In this document: piece after piece, positions 6,332-14,914 of the stretch
How positions within the stretch are numbered: position 1 is the stretch's first letter
Layout of the letters: every line of letters starts with the position of its first letter
IMG/VR virus record: IMGVR_UViG_3300032046_000172
Coordinates: 1 to 27,707 of that record
DNA length: 27,707 nucleotides
Origin: a virus
Strand: one strand, 5' to 3'
The notes under the pieces: generated by a model
The model's input: only the letters and a program-made list of their open reading frames with translations
What the model was told of the DNA's origin: nothing
Databases searched by the model: none
Translations under genes and position numbers: made by a program

Positions 6332-6610
6332 ATGTGGCTGATGCAGACCCCAATAGCTGAACACCAACCGCCCTCGACAACCGCCGGCCTGTTGCTTATG
6401 ACCTACCGACAAGCCGCCCAGCGGCTGCAGGTGTCGGAACGCACCGTGTGGACCCTGGTCAACACCGGCCGGCTCCGGGCCGTCCGGTTCGGCCACACGG
6501 TGCGGATCGACCTGGCCGACCTGGAAGCCTTCGCTGAGCGAGCCAAGGGTGGGCAGGCAGGCCAGGCAGGTCAGGTAGGGCAGGCAGGCACCCCGGGCGA
6601 AGGAGCGTAG
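6332..6610 (+). CDS. Excisionase-like HTH DNA-binding protein
   Basis: A MerR/excisionase-type helix-turn-helix domain occupies the middle: MTYRQAAQRLQVSERTVWTL followed by VNTGRLRAVRFGHTVRI and a closing helix DLADLEAFAERAK. This is the standard 'HTH_17' layout. It sits directly upstream of the integrase gene (29 bases between), so it probably sets the direction of integration versus excision; a regulator is also possible. ATG 6332 has AGGAG 10 bases upstream; ATG 6341 with GGAG 9 bases upstream and TTG 6308 are alternatives. From 6332 the product is 92 residues. The C-terminus ends in a Gly-Gln-Ala repeat, which is unusual for this family. Confidence 0.8.
   Translation: MWLMQTPIAEHQPPSTTAGLLLMTYRQAAQRLQVSERTVWTLVNTGRLRAVRFGHTVRIDLADLEAFAERAKGGQAGQAGQVGQAGTPGEGA
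6551..6586 (+). repeat. Four 9-base tandem repeats encoding Gly-Gln-Ala
   Basis: The units GGGCAGGCA, GGCCAGGCA, GGTCAGGTA and GGGCAGGCA lie in frame at the 3' end of the excisionase-like gene and encode GQA-GQA-GQV-GQA. The copy number may vary by slippage. Confidence 0.85.
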
Positions 6611-6639
6611 GGTGCTGCCGAACAGAGGGTGGGCAGATC

Positions 6640-8043
6640 ATGGCCAGCATCACCACGCGCCAGAGCGGGCAGCGGTTCATCACCTTCACCGACAGACAGG
6701 GCCAGCGTCGGATGATCTACCTGGGCAAGATCGCCCGGCGCTACGCGGAGCGGTTGCGGGTTGCGGTGGAAGACCTGCTGGCCGCCGCTTTCACTGGCCA
6801 TGTGCCCAGCGAGGAGACCACGCGCTGGCTGGTGGGGCTGGATGACCGCATGGCCGGCAAGTTGGCTCGGGTCGGCCTGGTGGGCCCGCGGCAGATGGTT
6901 ACGCTCGGAGAATGGCTGGCTCAGTACCTGGACCAACGGAGCAGCGACTTGAAGGCTGGGTCGCATCGGAAACTGGCCCAGACGCGGGACAAGCTATTGG
7001 CCTACTTCGATCCCGAGATTCCTCTGCGGCTGATCAGCACCGGCCAGGCCGCCGATTGGCGACAAGCCCTACGCGGGTCGGAGCTCAGTGAGGCCTCCGC
7101 GAAGGGGCACAGCGGCAACGCCAAGGCGATCCTGCAGGAAGCTGTCCGGCGAAAGATGATTGCCGAGAACCCCTTCCGGTACCTGAAATCGGGCCCGACC
7201 CCGAGCCGATACACGCGGTACATCACGCCCGACGAAATCGAGCGGATACTGGAGGCCTGCCCCGACGCGGAATGGAGGCTGCTCTTCGGCTTCGCCCGCT
7301 ATGCCGGACTGCGCATCCCCTCGGAATCTCACTTGGTGACCTGGGGTGACGTGGATCTTGGTGGCGGCCGCCTTACCGTGCACAGCCCCAAGACTGAACG
7401 GCACACGGGTCATGAACAACGGGTGGTCCCGATCGTGCCGAAGTTGATGACGCTGCTGATGGCTCGGTTCGAGGAGTGCGGACCAGGCGAGCTGCCCCTG
7501 GTGGCGATCCACGGCGCGGGGTCGATTGCCCGGCAGGTCGAGGCGATCTGCGCCAGGGCTGGAGTGGAACCCTGGAAGCGCTTATGGCAGACCCTGCGGC
7601 AGTCCTGCGAGAAAGAGTGGGCCATGACCTTCCCGCAGTACGCGGTCAGCAAGTGGCTCGGGCACAGCATCACCGTGAGCGGCAGGCACTACGCTAACGA
7701 CGTGCCCGATGAGTTGGTCGAGCGAGCGGTTGGTCAGCAAGCGCAGCGCAATGCGCAGCAGCAAGCGCACGCAACGCCGCGAAACAAGCCGAAGGAGCCA
7801 AGGGGCAATGGCGGGCTTAGAGACTGTATGTCCTTAACCTGCGGCAACTTGCGAGATAATGCGGCAAAACCCGCCAGGACCTCTAAAGAGAGGGCGGGGA
7901 ATAACGACCCCCGTCCACTCGCCGAACTCCAGAGGATTCCCGCCGATTCTGAACAGGGCGCAGCGCAATGCGCAGCGCGGGTTGCAAGCAAGACCCGGCC
8001 ATGCACGAGCTTGTCCCAGACCCCCCAAGCCCCCAAACCCTAG
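6640..8043 (+). CDS. Tyrosine recombinase (phage integrase)
   Basis: 467 residues. The N-terminal part (~1-80) has an arm-type beta stretch (RFITFTDRQGQRRMIYLGK). Residues ~85-185 are the core-binding SAM-like domain, and ~192-365 the catalytic domain. Candidate catalytic residues: R225 (AGLRIPSE), K251 (SPKT), R320 (TLRQS, with Gln317 where His is usual), H342 (WLGHS) and the nucleophile Y351 (GRHYAND). The changed His is what I recall for planctomycete-type integrases. Residues ~370-467 form a low-complexity tail rich in Ala, Gln and Arg, also typical of that group. The enzyme would insert and excise the phage genome at an attachment site not seen here. Start ATG 6640 follows GAGGGTGGG; the upstream excisionase-like gene supports the call. 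Confidence 0.93.
   Translation: MASITTRQSGQRFITFTDRQGQRRMIYLGKIARRYAERLRVAVEDLLAAAFTGHVPSEETTRWLVGLDDRMAGKLARVGLVGPRQMVTLGEWLAQYLDQRSSDLKAGSHRKLAQTRDKLLAYFDPEIPLRLISTGQAADWRQALRGSELSEASAKGHSGNAKAILQEAVRRKMIAENPFRYLKSGPTPSRYTRYITPDEIERILEACPDAEWRLLFGFARYAGLRIPSESHLVTWGDVDLGGGRLTVHSPKTERHTGHEQRVVPIVPKLMTLLMARFEECGPGELPLVAIHGAGSIARQVEAICARAGVEPWKRLWQTLRQSCEKEWAMTFPQYAVSKWLGHSITVSGRHYANDVPDELVERAVGQQAQRNAQQQAHATPRNKPKEPRGNGGLRDCMSLTCGNLRDNAAKPARTSKERAGNNDPRPLAELQRIPADSEQGAAQCAARVASKTRPCTSLSQTPQAPKP
7741..7976 (+). repeat. Pair of 19-base direct repeats in the 3' end of the integrase gene
   Basis: GCGCAGCGCAATGCGCAGC occurs exactly at 7741-7759 and 7958-7976. Each copy contains the near-palindrome GCGCAATGCGC. 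The two encode the AQRNAQQ and AQCAAR stretches of the integrase tail. They could be arm-type binding sites for the recombinase near an attachment site, or simply a peptide-level repeat. Confidence 0.6.
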
Positions 8044-8165
8044 ACCCCCCAGCTTACGGGTCCTTCCAGTGGGGGTGGCCGAGGGCGGTTACCGCCGGTG
8101 ATTGAGGCGCTTTTTCGCGCGCGGAGATCGGAAAACTGCGGTAAGTAAGCCAAGGAGCTCAAGAG

Positions 8166-8648
8166 ATGAACCAGCGAACCGCCTTGCGTATATGGAACCA
8201 GCTAGCCGGGACCGGGACCTGGCAAGATCACTTGACCCTGTTCGGGCTATTTGTCATGAGTCGAGGGGCCAATCCCTCCCTGCAGTACACCGGGGTTGCG
8301 TTGAAAATAGCCCAAAAGGAAAGGGACGTGGCGGCGGAGGTAGTAGAGGAGTGGGCCGCGGCGGCGGAGGTACTAGAGGAGTGGGCCGCAGTTCTGTGTG
8401 GCCATAAGATTGTCTCGATGCTCACCCTGGAACAAGCGTGCTACATCTGGAGCGCGGCGGCGCATGATGGGCTGGGCACTCCCACTGAATTCGGTCAGTT
8501 TGTTCGGTTCGGGGGGCTGCCGTTGCTGCTGAGCGGAGATAAGGCCCATGACCGAGAGAACCAGAAACGGGCGGGCGAGATGCTCGGCAACTGGGCCCGG
8601 GCCCTGCGGACCGAGAACGAAGGCCGACCGCCGCCCTTCTCCGCTTGA
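8166..8648 (+). CDS. Unknown protein with an internal 10-residue duplication
   Basis: 160 residues, with AAGGAG 9 bases before the ATG. It looks soluble and mostly helical (LRIWNQLAGTGTWQDHLTLF, LEQACYIWSAAAHDGLG, ENQKRAGEMLGNWARAL). In the middle the peptide AAEVVEEWAA is followed at once by AAEVLEEWAA, encoded by an exact 30-base tandem duplication with two differences (8331-8360, 8361-8390). Acidic heptad-like spacing there suggests a helical hairpin or coiled coil. It stands alone between the integrase and the fibre gene, with non-coding gaps of 122 and 360 bases, so it may be an independently expressed accessory gene. I do not recognise the family. Confidence 0.65.
   Translation: MNQRTALRIWNQLAGTGTWQDHLTLFGLFVMSRGANPSLQYTGVALKIAQKERDVAAEVVEEWAAAAEVLEEWAAVLCGHKIVSMLTLEQACYIWSAAAHDGLGTPTEFGQFVRFGGLPLLLSGDKAHDRENQKRAGEMLGNWARALRTENEGRPPPFSA
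8331..8390 (+). repeat. 30-base tandem duplication
   Basis: Two adjacent 30-base copies, each GCGGCGGAGGTA(G/C)TAGAGG then AGTGGGCCGC and one last base (G or A). They differ at 2 positions and keep the reading frame of the unknown gene. Confidence 0.9.
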
Positions 8649-9008
8649 CTGGGGCCAATAGCCAGATAGACTGGACCGGTCGCTGATCCGCGGAGACGGA
8701 CCGTGGAGCGGCGCGCACGTCGAAAGAAGGCTACAGGTTCTAGGCCGTTGGTCTTGGCCTGGGAGAAGCACTCCGGCGCCTCCGGGCCGACTACTGAAAT
8801 CCCCACCCCCGCAAACCGAAATACTTTTTTCGATGCCGGCGGCGCGGCGGGTCGGGCGAGCGACCCGGCCACGACCACCCTGGCGGGCCGCGTCCGCCAA
8901 AGTGGTCCCCTCTCTGGGCGAACGAGGTCTCAACAATCGGCCGCGCCGGCCAGAGGACAGGTGCCGGCGCTCTTGTGGGGAAACCAATAGGCTAGTCGGA
9001 GCATCATC
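8649..9008 (+). other. Non-coding gap before the fibre gene
   Basis: No frame here has protein-like composition; the longest + strand frame (8703-8990) is rich in Arg, Ser and Pro and has no ribosome binding site. Visible items are a 7-bp hairpin CGGGTCG/CGACCCG (8848-8854/8861-8867, loop GGCGAG), a T6 run at 8825-8830 inside a weak 5-bp stem, and the GGAG (8998-9001) of the next gene. A promoter for the late genes may lie here, but I cannot point to -35/-10 boxes. Confidence 0.4.
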
Positions 9009-12000
9009 ATGAGCAATCTGCAAGACGGAGCCATACTCAGGCCGTGGCAGATTGGCGTATTCGCCGTAGGGGCATGGACGGAGTTCGCTCTAGGCACGGC
9101 GCCGTTGGTCTGGAGCGACACACCGGCTAGCCGTAGCGGCCAAGCCATCGCCTGGCGATTTGTCGCTCCGGCCACGACCACGACCGTGCGCGTGGCCGTT
9201 TATGTATCTGGCTACGCCGGGACGCCCGGTGCCCTGACCATGCGGCTGTGTGCCTACGGAACCGGAGTGGCCATACCGGGCAATCTAATATCCAACGGAT
9301 CGGTTACGGCAGTTCCGGCGGGTGCGGGCACCTGGCTGCTCTTCACCTTCGCCATTCCGCCGGCCAACACCCTGGGCAACGTGTACTGGCTCGTGCTCGG
9401 CGACGGGGGTTGGACTACGGGGAATACGGCCAGCATCCTCGCGCGCAGTGGGGGCCTCTACGCCTTGGACGGCATGGGTCCTTCTCTGCTCTCGGCCTAT
9501 ACATCAACGGTTGGTTTTTCGGTAGCAGGGACAGCCGTTGCAACGCCGCCCGTGATCGCGATAGAGTTCGGCAACGGTGCGTTTCTCGGCCAGAGCCACA
9601 CTAACGTGGCGAATTATACCAGCAACACGCTGGAGCGCGGTCTGAAGATCGTCGGCCTGACCGAAACCCTGTTGGTTTCAGGGATGGCGGCCTATATTGG
9701 GACCAACGTCAACAGTCTGAAGTGCTACGCCGGAGCAACTTTGCCTGGAGGGACCATCTATTCCGGCTTTAACGGCGGCGCGGCTATGTCCCTCACCGGC
9801 GGACAAGCAGCCATTGGCGCGGCCGCTTTCGGCCCGTGTACGTTGGTCAACGATACGCTCTACCGGTTCGCGCTGGGTGCCTCCGCAGCGCACACAGGAC
9901 CACAGTACTCAGTGATCGAAGGTTACGCCGCGGCCGTCGCCGCGGGATTTGGCCCGATGCTGCTCGGCTGCGCCCCCTTTGGCGGTCGCGTTTGTGGTTG
10001 CATCTCTGACGGCGGGACCCCGGCCGCCTGGGTGGATTCGCCCCAACAGTTGCCGCGGATGGCCCTGATCGTCCGCGACCAGGTGCCGATCACGCGGCCG
10101 GCAGAAGCCGATGTCTGGTTTGGCAGCGGGCAGTACGGCGCAGATGGCATAGAGAAGACGCCAGCGAAACGGGCCTCGTCGATTGCGAACTGCGAAGCTG
10201 CCAAGGTGAAGAAGGATGTGGTCATCGACAACGTAACCGGCTCCCTCGAAAGCACCGACCCGGGCCAAGACAACGTGCTCAAGGACCTGCCCTACAAGAT
10301 CGAGTCCAGCAGTCACGTGGGCACCTTTAATGAGGCTGGTCGCAATACTGATCCGGGCGTGGCCCATGTAGAGGCTGGAATCGCATACAAGATCGGCAAC
10401 GACAGCAAGGAGGGCATCTACGATCCGACGGCCCCTATAGTCGACGTCCTAGCCAGCGGCGTTTTCACCAGGGCCAGCGAGGCTTTCAGAACTGAGCGAA
10501 CTGGCTTTACGGCACTGGCCGTGAACGAACCGCGAACCGCACAAGTGCTGTCCGTGGGCATCCCCGCGGTGGCCAATCGCGCCGCAGAGGGCGGAGCCGA
10601 CGGCCACCTCAAGGTGATGTGCTCGAACAATAACTACCTCTTCGCCGTACCCTCCGCGAATGCCAACTATATCTGGAGGTCCGCAGATGGGACCACAGGT
10701 TGGGCGAGGGCAAACACTGTAGCCCTCAGCACTGCCGCCGCGTCCCTTTTTGCCACTTCGACGGGCAGATTAGTGGCTACCGGCTCGGCGAAGGTTTGGT
10801 ATTCGGACGATAACGGAGAAACCTGGACACAGTGTAAGGATTCATTGGGGGCAGATGTCGCGTTGAGTAACCGCCCATATCCGTGGAGCTGGGCAGAGCA
10901 TCACGGGGTCATCTTGATGGCCACCTATGGGTTAGCAACGGAGGCGGCTCAGATCTGGCGATCGGCGGATGATGGAGTGACCTGGGACAAGATGTTCGAG
11001 CTGCCGGCGGGTTACGTGGACCACTTCCACGCGGTGGGGTACCAGGCGACTGCCCAGAAGTGGATCGCGGACTCAGGTGACGGGGGGGCCAACTGGCTTG
11101 ACGCCAACTCATATTTCACGGTGACGGTTGGCCAGAGTCTGATAACCATCAGCGGGCACTCGGTCAACACGGGTGCACGGGTCTACTTTCGAACGACCGG
11201 CACCCTGCCCGCGCCCCTGGCTCTGAATACGAAGTATTACCTGTCCGCGCCGAGCAGCAGCACCCTCCGAGTGCACACGACTTACGCGGATGCGCTAGCC
11301 CAGACGAACCCGATAGTTTTCACCGATGCCGGCACCGGCACGCATTGTATGTTTGCCACCCAGACACTGACCTGGGTTTCGGCGGACCCGGAGGCAGACC
11401 TGGGAAGTTGGGCCATCTATGCCACCACGCCTGGACCCGAGGGGTTCGATGTCAAATCGATCATGACCCAGAAGGTGAAGTTCCTGGACTACGGGCACGG
11501 CTCCAATCTGCTCTTCGGCAGCGATGGTTGGGCCCGAATGGGCTGGCTGGACGTGATCAACTGGCGGGGCGGCTCGCTGATGACCAGGCAGATCGCCCCG
11601 ACCGGTACCCCTCTCACGTTCTGTATTTTCAGGCACGGTGGTCTGTACTACGCGTCGATGGGGTACAACTCTGCGATGGAGGTGTTTTTCGTGGTGGCCT
11701 CCGCCAACTTGCAGAAACAGGCGGTGTTTGCACGGTTCATCGACGCCCTCGTGTACACACCGTGCCACATGGCCGGGTACAAAGGCGGTAACCTCCACCT
11801 GCTGTCGATGACCTCAACCGGCTGGTGCCACACGGTTATGGCGCCGGCAAAGTCGGCAGTCCGCTCGGGTTACTTTCTCGCTCCCCCAACGACAAACACC
11901 CTTACGTTGGCACAATCCCAGGCTGAGATTACAGGAATAACGAAATACCCCGCTGGGCTGACCATTGCCAATTCGTCCGACTCGGTTCGCCCTGGTGGCC

Positions 12001-12950
12001 AAAGTATTCACATTACGGGCACACCAGGCATCAACGCGGTTTGCTACATCTGGTTCGATTACATCACGGTTGTGCCCGGCGACGTGATCCAGGGCCACAT
12101 ATGGGTTAAGGGCAGTGGCAAGCATGACTTCAACATGAGGATCTGCGGGCTGCTCAACACGACCGAACTGAGCTACCTCTCCACCCAAGGTTCAGTCAGG
12201 CCAGATGGCGAATGGGAGGAGTTCTGGACTTGCCGGTACGTTGTGCCCGCCACCGGGAATCGGGGCCGCTTCTATCTCGTGCTGTACGGCAGCGCCCATG
12301 ATGGGACGGTGGACTTGTACATAGATGCACCCGAGCTGCTCAAGAACGAGAGGTGCATCGGCCGGTGGAACCTCGGCCAGGTGGCGACCGCCGGGGACAA
12401 ACTCTCCTACGTGACAACCTTGCCCTCCGAGTGGACGCATCTGTTTTCGATACAGACTCTGCTGGCCACGAACGTTGCCGCGGTGCAGAATACAGAATTA
12501 CTGGAGATGACCAAGTTCCACCTGGCAAGCTACGTTAAGGATGCCAATAACTATGTCACCGTCTATTATGACACCAACGAAAACGAGATCGCCATAGAGA
12601 GCGTGGTGGCCGGCGTTCCTAGTTACAAGAGCCTGGCCATCTGGATGCACCGGGAGGAGATCATTAAGTTCGCTGTGCGTTATTCCTCAGGTGTCGTGAC
12701 ACTGTCGGTCGGGGCATCGTACACACCCACCCACCTGGAAAGCATTGATCGCGGTGTGGATGATCTTGCGGGCGCGGGTCGGACCATCCAAGCCGGCGAC
12801 GTTGCCGGGGCCAACCTATTGCCCCACACTCTGTTCGATAGCCACTTGTACCCCGTGGTCATGACGGATGGTGAAGTCGAGTCCCGCTTTGCTGATGCCT
12901 ACACCAGCGAACAAGATGAAGCTGGCGGCATCATTGTGGTGGAGGATTAA
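9009..12950 (+). CDS. Large receptor-binding / tail fibre protein with Asp-box repeats
   Basis: 1313 residues, with GGAG 7 bases before the ATG. Residues ~1-350 hold two jelly-roll-like beta segments. Residues ~390-490 are a repetitive linker with DVVIDNVTGSLES and (I/L)xYKI-type units (DLPYKI, GIAYKIGNDSKEGIYD). Three sialidase-type Asp-box motifs follow: IWRSADGTTGW (~555), VWYSDDNGETW (~597) and IWRSADDGVTW (~648), implying a beta-propeller-like part. Residues ~705-780 match a linker domain I know from tail proteins (TGTLPAPLALNTKYYLS, then TDAGTGTH). Residues ~975-1110 look like a carbohydrate-binding jelly roll, and ~1115-1300 like a LamG-type domain. It probably binds or cleaves host-surface glycans. 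The catalytic residues of a true sialidase were not identified. Its place upstream of the packaging genes is unusual. Confidence 0.75.
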   Translation: MSNLQDGAILRPWQIGVFAVGAWTEFALGTAPLVWSDTPASRSGQAIAWRFVAPATTTTVRVAVYVSGYAGTPGALTMRLCAYGTGVAIPGNLISNGSVTAVPAGAGTWLLFTFAIPPANTLGNVYWLVLGDGGWTTGNTASILARSGGLYALDGMGPSLLSAYTSTVGFSVAGTAVATPPVIAIEFGNGAFLGQSHTNVANYTSNTLERGLKIVGLTETLLVSGMAAYIGTNVNSLKCYAGATLPGGTIYSGFNGGAAMSLTGGQAAIGAAAFGPCTLVNDTLYRFALGASAAHTGPQYSVIEGYAAAVAAGFGPMLLGCAPFGGRVCGCISDGGTPAAWVDSPQQLPRMALIVRDQVPITRPAEADVWFGSGQYGADGIEKTPAKRASSIANCEAAKVKKDVVIDNVTGSLESTDPGQDNVLKDLPYKIESSSHVGTFNEAGRNTDPGVAHVEAGIAYKIGNDSKEGIYDPTAPIVDVLASGVFTRASEAFRTERTGFTALAVNEPRTAQVLSVGIPAVANRAAEGGADGHLKVMCSNNNYLFAVPSANANYIWRSADGTTGWARANTVALSTAAASLFATSTGRLVATGSAKVWYSDDNGETWTQCKDSLGADVALSNRPYPWSWAEHHGVILMATYGLATEAAQIWRSADDGVTWDKMFELPAGYVDHFHAVGYQATAQKWIADSGDGGANWLDANSYFTVTVGQSLITISGHSVNTGARVYFRTTGTLPAPLALNTKYYLSAPSSSTLRVHTTYADALAQTNPIVFTDAGTGTHCMFATQTLTWVSADPEADLGSWAIYATTPGPEGFDVKSIMTQKVKFLDYGHGSNLLFGSDGWARMGWLDVINWRGGSLMTRQIAPTGTPLTFCIFRHGGLYYASMGYNSAMEVFFVVASANLQKQAVFARFIDALVYTPCHMAGYKGGNLHLLSMTSTGWCHTVMAPAKSAVRSGYFLAPPTTNTLTLAQSQAEITGITKYPAGLTIANSSDSVRPGGQSIHITGTPGINAVCYIWFDYITVVPGDVIQGHIWVKGSGKHDFNMRICGLLNTTELSYLSTQGSVRPDGEWEEFWTCRYVVPATGNRGRFYLVLYGSAHDGTVDLYIDAPELLKNERCIGRWNLGQVATAGDKLSYVTTLPSEWTHLFSIQTLLATNVAAVQNTELLEMTKFHLASYVKDANNYVTVYYDTNENEIAIESVVAGVPSYKSLAIWMHREEIIKFAVRYSSGVVTLSVGASYTPTHLESIDRGVDDLAGAGRTIQAGDVAGANLLPHTLFDSHLYPVVMTDGEVESRFADAYTSEQDEAGGIIVVED

Positions 12951-12953
12951 CCG

Positions 12954-13952
12954 ATGGCTGCGGAAAGGATCGTAACAGCGGGCGCTACCGAGGTGTTCCT
13001 CTCGGTCATCATGCGCGACAGCAGCACCGGTGCGTTCAAGCCGTCGATCACTTACGACGAGGCGATGGTGAGCTACCAACGGGACGGCGCGGCCACGAAT
13101 GTGGCCCCCAGCATGAGCGAGGGAATCCTGGGAATTCACGCGGCCAATACGTGGAAGGAAACCGAGAGTGCCGGAGTCTACCAACTCTGCCTGGCGGATG
13201 CGGCCTTTGCGGCGGGGGCTCGCGGCGTCGTGGTTACCGTAACCGCCAGCGGGGCCATTGACGCGAAACTCTCGGTGGCTCTAGTTGAGGTGGACCTGCA
13301 GGTCGCCGGAGGCAAGCTACCGGTTACGCTCGCCGCCGCCGATGCCGCAGAGTTGGCGACCGCGGCCGCCCAGACCACGATGCTCAACCGGCTCGGCGCC
13401 TGGGCCGGAACCGGTCTCAACACGGTCCTGGGCGCTCTCCGTGCGCTCGCGAGCAAAGCGGCCGGCCTCACCCCGAGTGACCTTTCATCCGGGACCACCT
13501 TCAGCAACTTGACCGACTCGGTGGAGGCGCTCCGCGACCGTGGGGGCGTCGGGGCCATCACCCTGGGGGCGGTGCAACTGCTTAACCTCGCCGAAAACCG
13601 GCTGGCTTCGCCGCGTACCCTGGAGATGCACATGGGCGAAGAGAAAGTCTTTGTCCTGAGCTTCCTGGACGCGGCCGGCCAGCCGATTGACCTATCGGAG
13701 CGGGAACTACGCTTTGTAGTCCATGACGAGAATGACCCGCCCACGGTCCAGTTCACCGTCGAAAGTGATGGGATCACCCTCTCGGGCGAGCATAACGAGG
13801 TGGCCAGCGTGCTCGTGCCGGCCGAAGAGGTGGATTTCGCCAGCAGCAACCTGGACTGGGCGTTCTGGGATGTCGGCAACAAGGGGGTTCTCGGCTACGG
13901 CCGGTTCGGGATCCGGGCAACGGGCAAAGACCCGCCGGAACCGCCACCCTGA
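12954..13952 (+). CDS. Baseplate/tail protein with BppU-like domain
   Basis: 332 residues, starting 3 bases after the fibre gene's stop, so almost certainly co-translated with it. The N-terminal ~110 residues are an Ig-like beta domain (VFLSVIMRDSSTGAFKPSIT, ending LSVALVEVDLQV) that I know from other phage structural proteins. Residues ~115-215 are an Ala/Leu-rich helical middle with a LTDSVEALRDRG segment, typical of adaptor proteins. The C-terminal ~110 residues (EEKVFVLSFLDAAGQPIDLS, then RELRFVVHDE) resemble the BppU N-terminal domain that anchors receptor-binding proteins to the tail. It probably links the fibre to the virion. The end is Pro-rich. Confidence 0.65.
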   Translation: MAAERIVTAGATEVFLSVIMRDSSTGAFKPSITYDEAMVSYQRDGAATNVAPSMSEGILGIHAANTWKETESAGVYQLCLADAAFAAGARGVVVTVTASGAIDAKLSVALVEVDLQVAGGKLPVTLAAADAAELATAAAQTTMLNRLGAWAGTGLNTVLGALRALASKAAGLTPSDLSSGTTFSNLTDSVEALRDRGGVGAITLGAVQLLNLAENRLASPRTLEMHMGEEKVFVLSFLDAAGQPIDLSERELRFVVHDENDPPTVQFTVESDGITLSGEHNEVASVLVPAEEVDFASSNLDWAFWDVGNKGVLGYGRFGIRATGKDPPEPPP

Positions 13953-13983
13953 CCGGCTCAGAGCTTAATCAAGGTGAACATGA

Positions 13984-14562
13984 GTGGGCCAAGGCAGTCA
14001 GCGGGCGCCGCTAAAGAGCCTGCCCAAGGCGGGGAAGAAAAGCAAGCGCACCGCCAGCCGGTGCACGCATTGCCGGGCGGTCAAGCAGAAGCATTTCCGC
14101 GAACTGGCCGGCCGGCCCGGCCATCCCCGGCAGACCAAGCAACTCCAGGACTTCGAGCGGCGCTACCTGATTCCGAGCGCGGGCAAGACCATCGACCTCT
14201 ACGCCTGGGTCGCTGGTGTCTGGGACCTGATCGCGGCCAATACTCGGCGGATCGTCGTCACGGGGACCACCGAGCAGGCCGATTCCCTCGAATACTGGCG
14301 GAAGGAACACGAGCGAACCAAGACAGAGCGGGGCCGCTTATCGCTGGAACGCGACCAGGGCCGGCTTATCGGACGGCCGGAGCACGATCGCGAACTGGAC
14401 CGCCTCTGTGTAGCTTTCTCCGCGATCCTGGCGCGGCTGCCCCAGGAAGTGGGCATGCGAGTGGTGGGCAAACCACTGGCGGAGGTCAGGGCTGAACTGA
14501 CCCGGTGGGCGAACGAGGTGGCCGACCAGTGCTTTGGGCCGCCGGAGGGAAGTGAAAAGTGA
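13984..14562 (+). CDS. Terminase small subunit (Nu1-like)
   Basis: 192 residues from GTG 13984, with AAGGTG 7 bases upstream. The N-terminus is basic and contains CTHC and FRELAGRPGHPRQTKQLQDF, followed by an HTH-type stretch (IPSAGKTIDLYAWVAGVWDL). The C-terminal half is a long charged helix and then LCVAFSAILARLPQEVGMRV, close to the pattern of Nu1/gp1-type small terminases (a helical region, then 'LPxxLAxxLxGxxxxEVxxxL'). It would recognise the packaging site and recruit the large subunit encoded just downstream. A different frame starting at 13974 is a shadow with poor composition. The alternative is a DNA-binding head protein, but the position next to the large terminase favours this call. 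Confidence 0.7.
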   Translation: MGQGSQRAPLKSLPKAGKKSKRTASRCTHCRAVKQKHFRELAGRPGHPRQTKQLQDFERRYLIPSAGKTIDLYAWVAGVWDLIAANTRRIVVTGTTEQADSLEYWRKEHERTKTERGRLSLERDQGRLIGRPEHDRELDRLCVAFSAILARLPQEVGMRVVGKPLAEVRAELTRWANEVADQCFGPPEGSEK

Positions 14563-14572
14563 GAAGTTGGAA

Positions 14573-14886
14573 GTGAGCAACGACCAGGCAATCAGCGCGA
14601 CCAGCCTCCGCGCGCCCTTCCCCTGGTTCGGCGGCAAGCGGCGCATTGCCCCCGCGATCTGGCCGGCCCTGGGAGCGGTTGATAACTACGTCGAGCCGTT
14701 CGCCGGTTCGCTGGCCACATGCCGGACGATTGGAGAATGCTGAGTTGGTTGGGCAATAAATCCTATGGCACCAGCGCGGCGGTCGGAAAGAAGAGCGGCA
14801 ACGATACCAACCGGCACAACGAAAGGCTGTGGTTTAGCCCCGGTTGCCTAAATGCGGAACCGGAACGCAGGCTCTGGACTGAATAA
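14573..14886 (+). pseudogene. Internally deleted Dam-type adenine methylase relic
   Basis: Two ends of a D12-class DNA adenine methylase are joined out of frame. The N-terminal piece starts at GTG 14573 (one frame) with LRAPFPWFGGKRRIAPAIW and YVEPFAGSLA, the family's opening FGGK and SAM-binding EPFxGS motifs, and ends at about 14716. From 14719, in another frame, MPDDWRMLSW, then NRHNERLWFSPGCL and TAA at 14884-14886 match the family's C-terminal end ('MPDDW...W', 'REVIWxSPHCL'). The middle with the catalytic DPPY motif, roughly 150-190 residues in an intact enzyme, is missing, so the relic cannot methylate DNA. It lies between the two terminase genes. An assembly error is possible. Confidence 0.82.
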
Positions 14887-14914
14887 CCGGCGAGGGGTCA
14901 AAACTGAGTCGATC

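Noticed and set aside
8703-8990. 95-residue frame between the unknown gene and the fibre gene
   Set aside because: GTG start without ribosome site, low-complexity Arg/Ser/Pro/Thr composition, no family resemblance.
13974-14495. Alternative frame for the small terminase region
   Set aside because: Rich in Gly, Arg, Pro and Ala without motifs; the frame from 13984 has helical terminase-like sequence and a better end.
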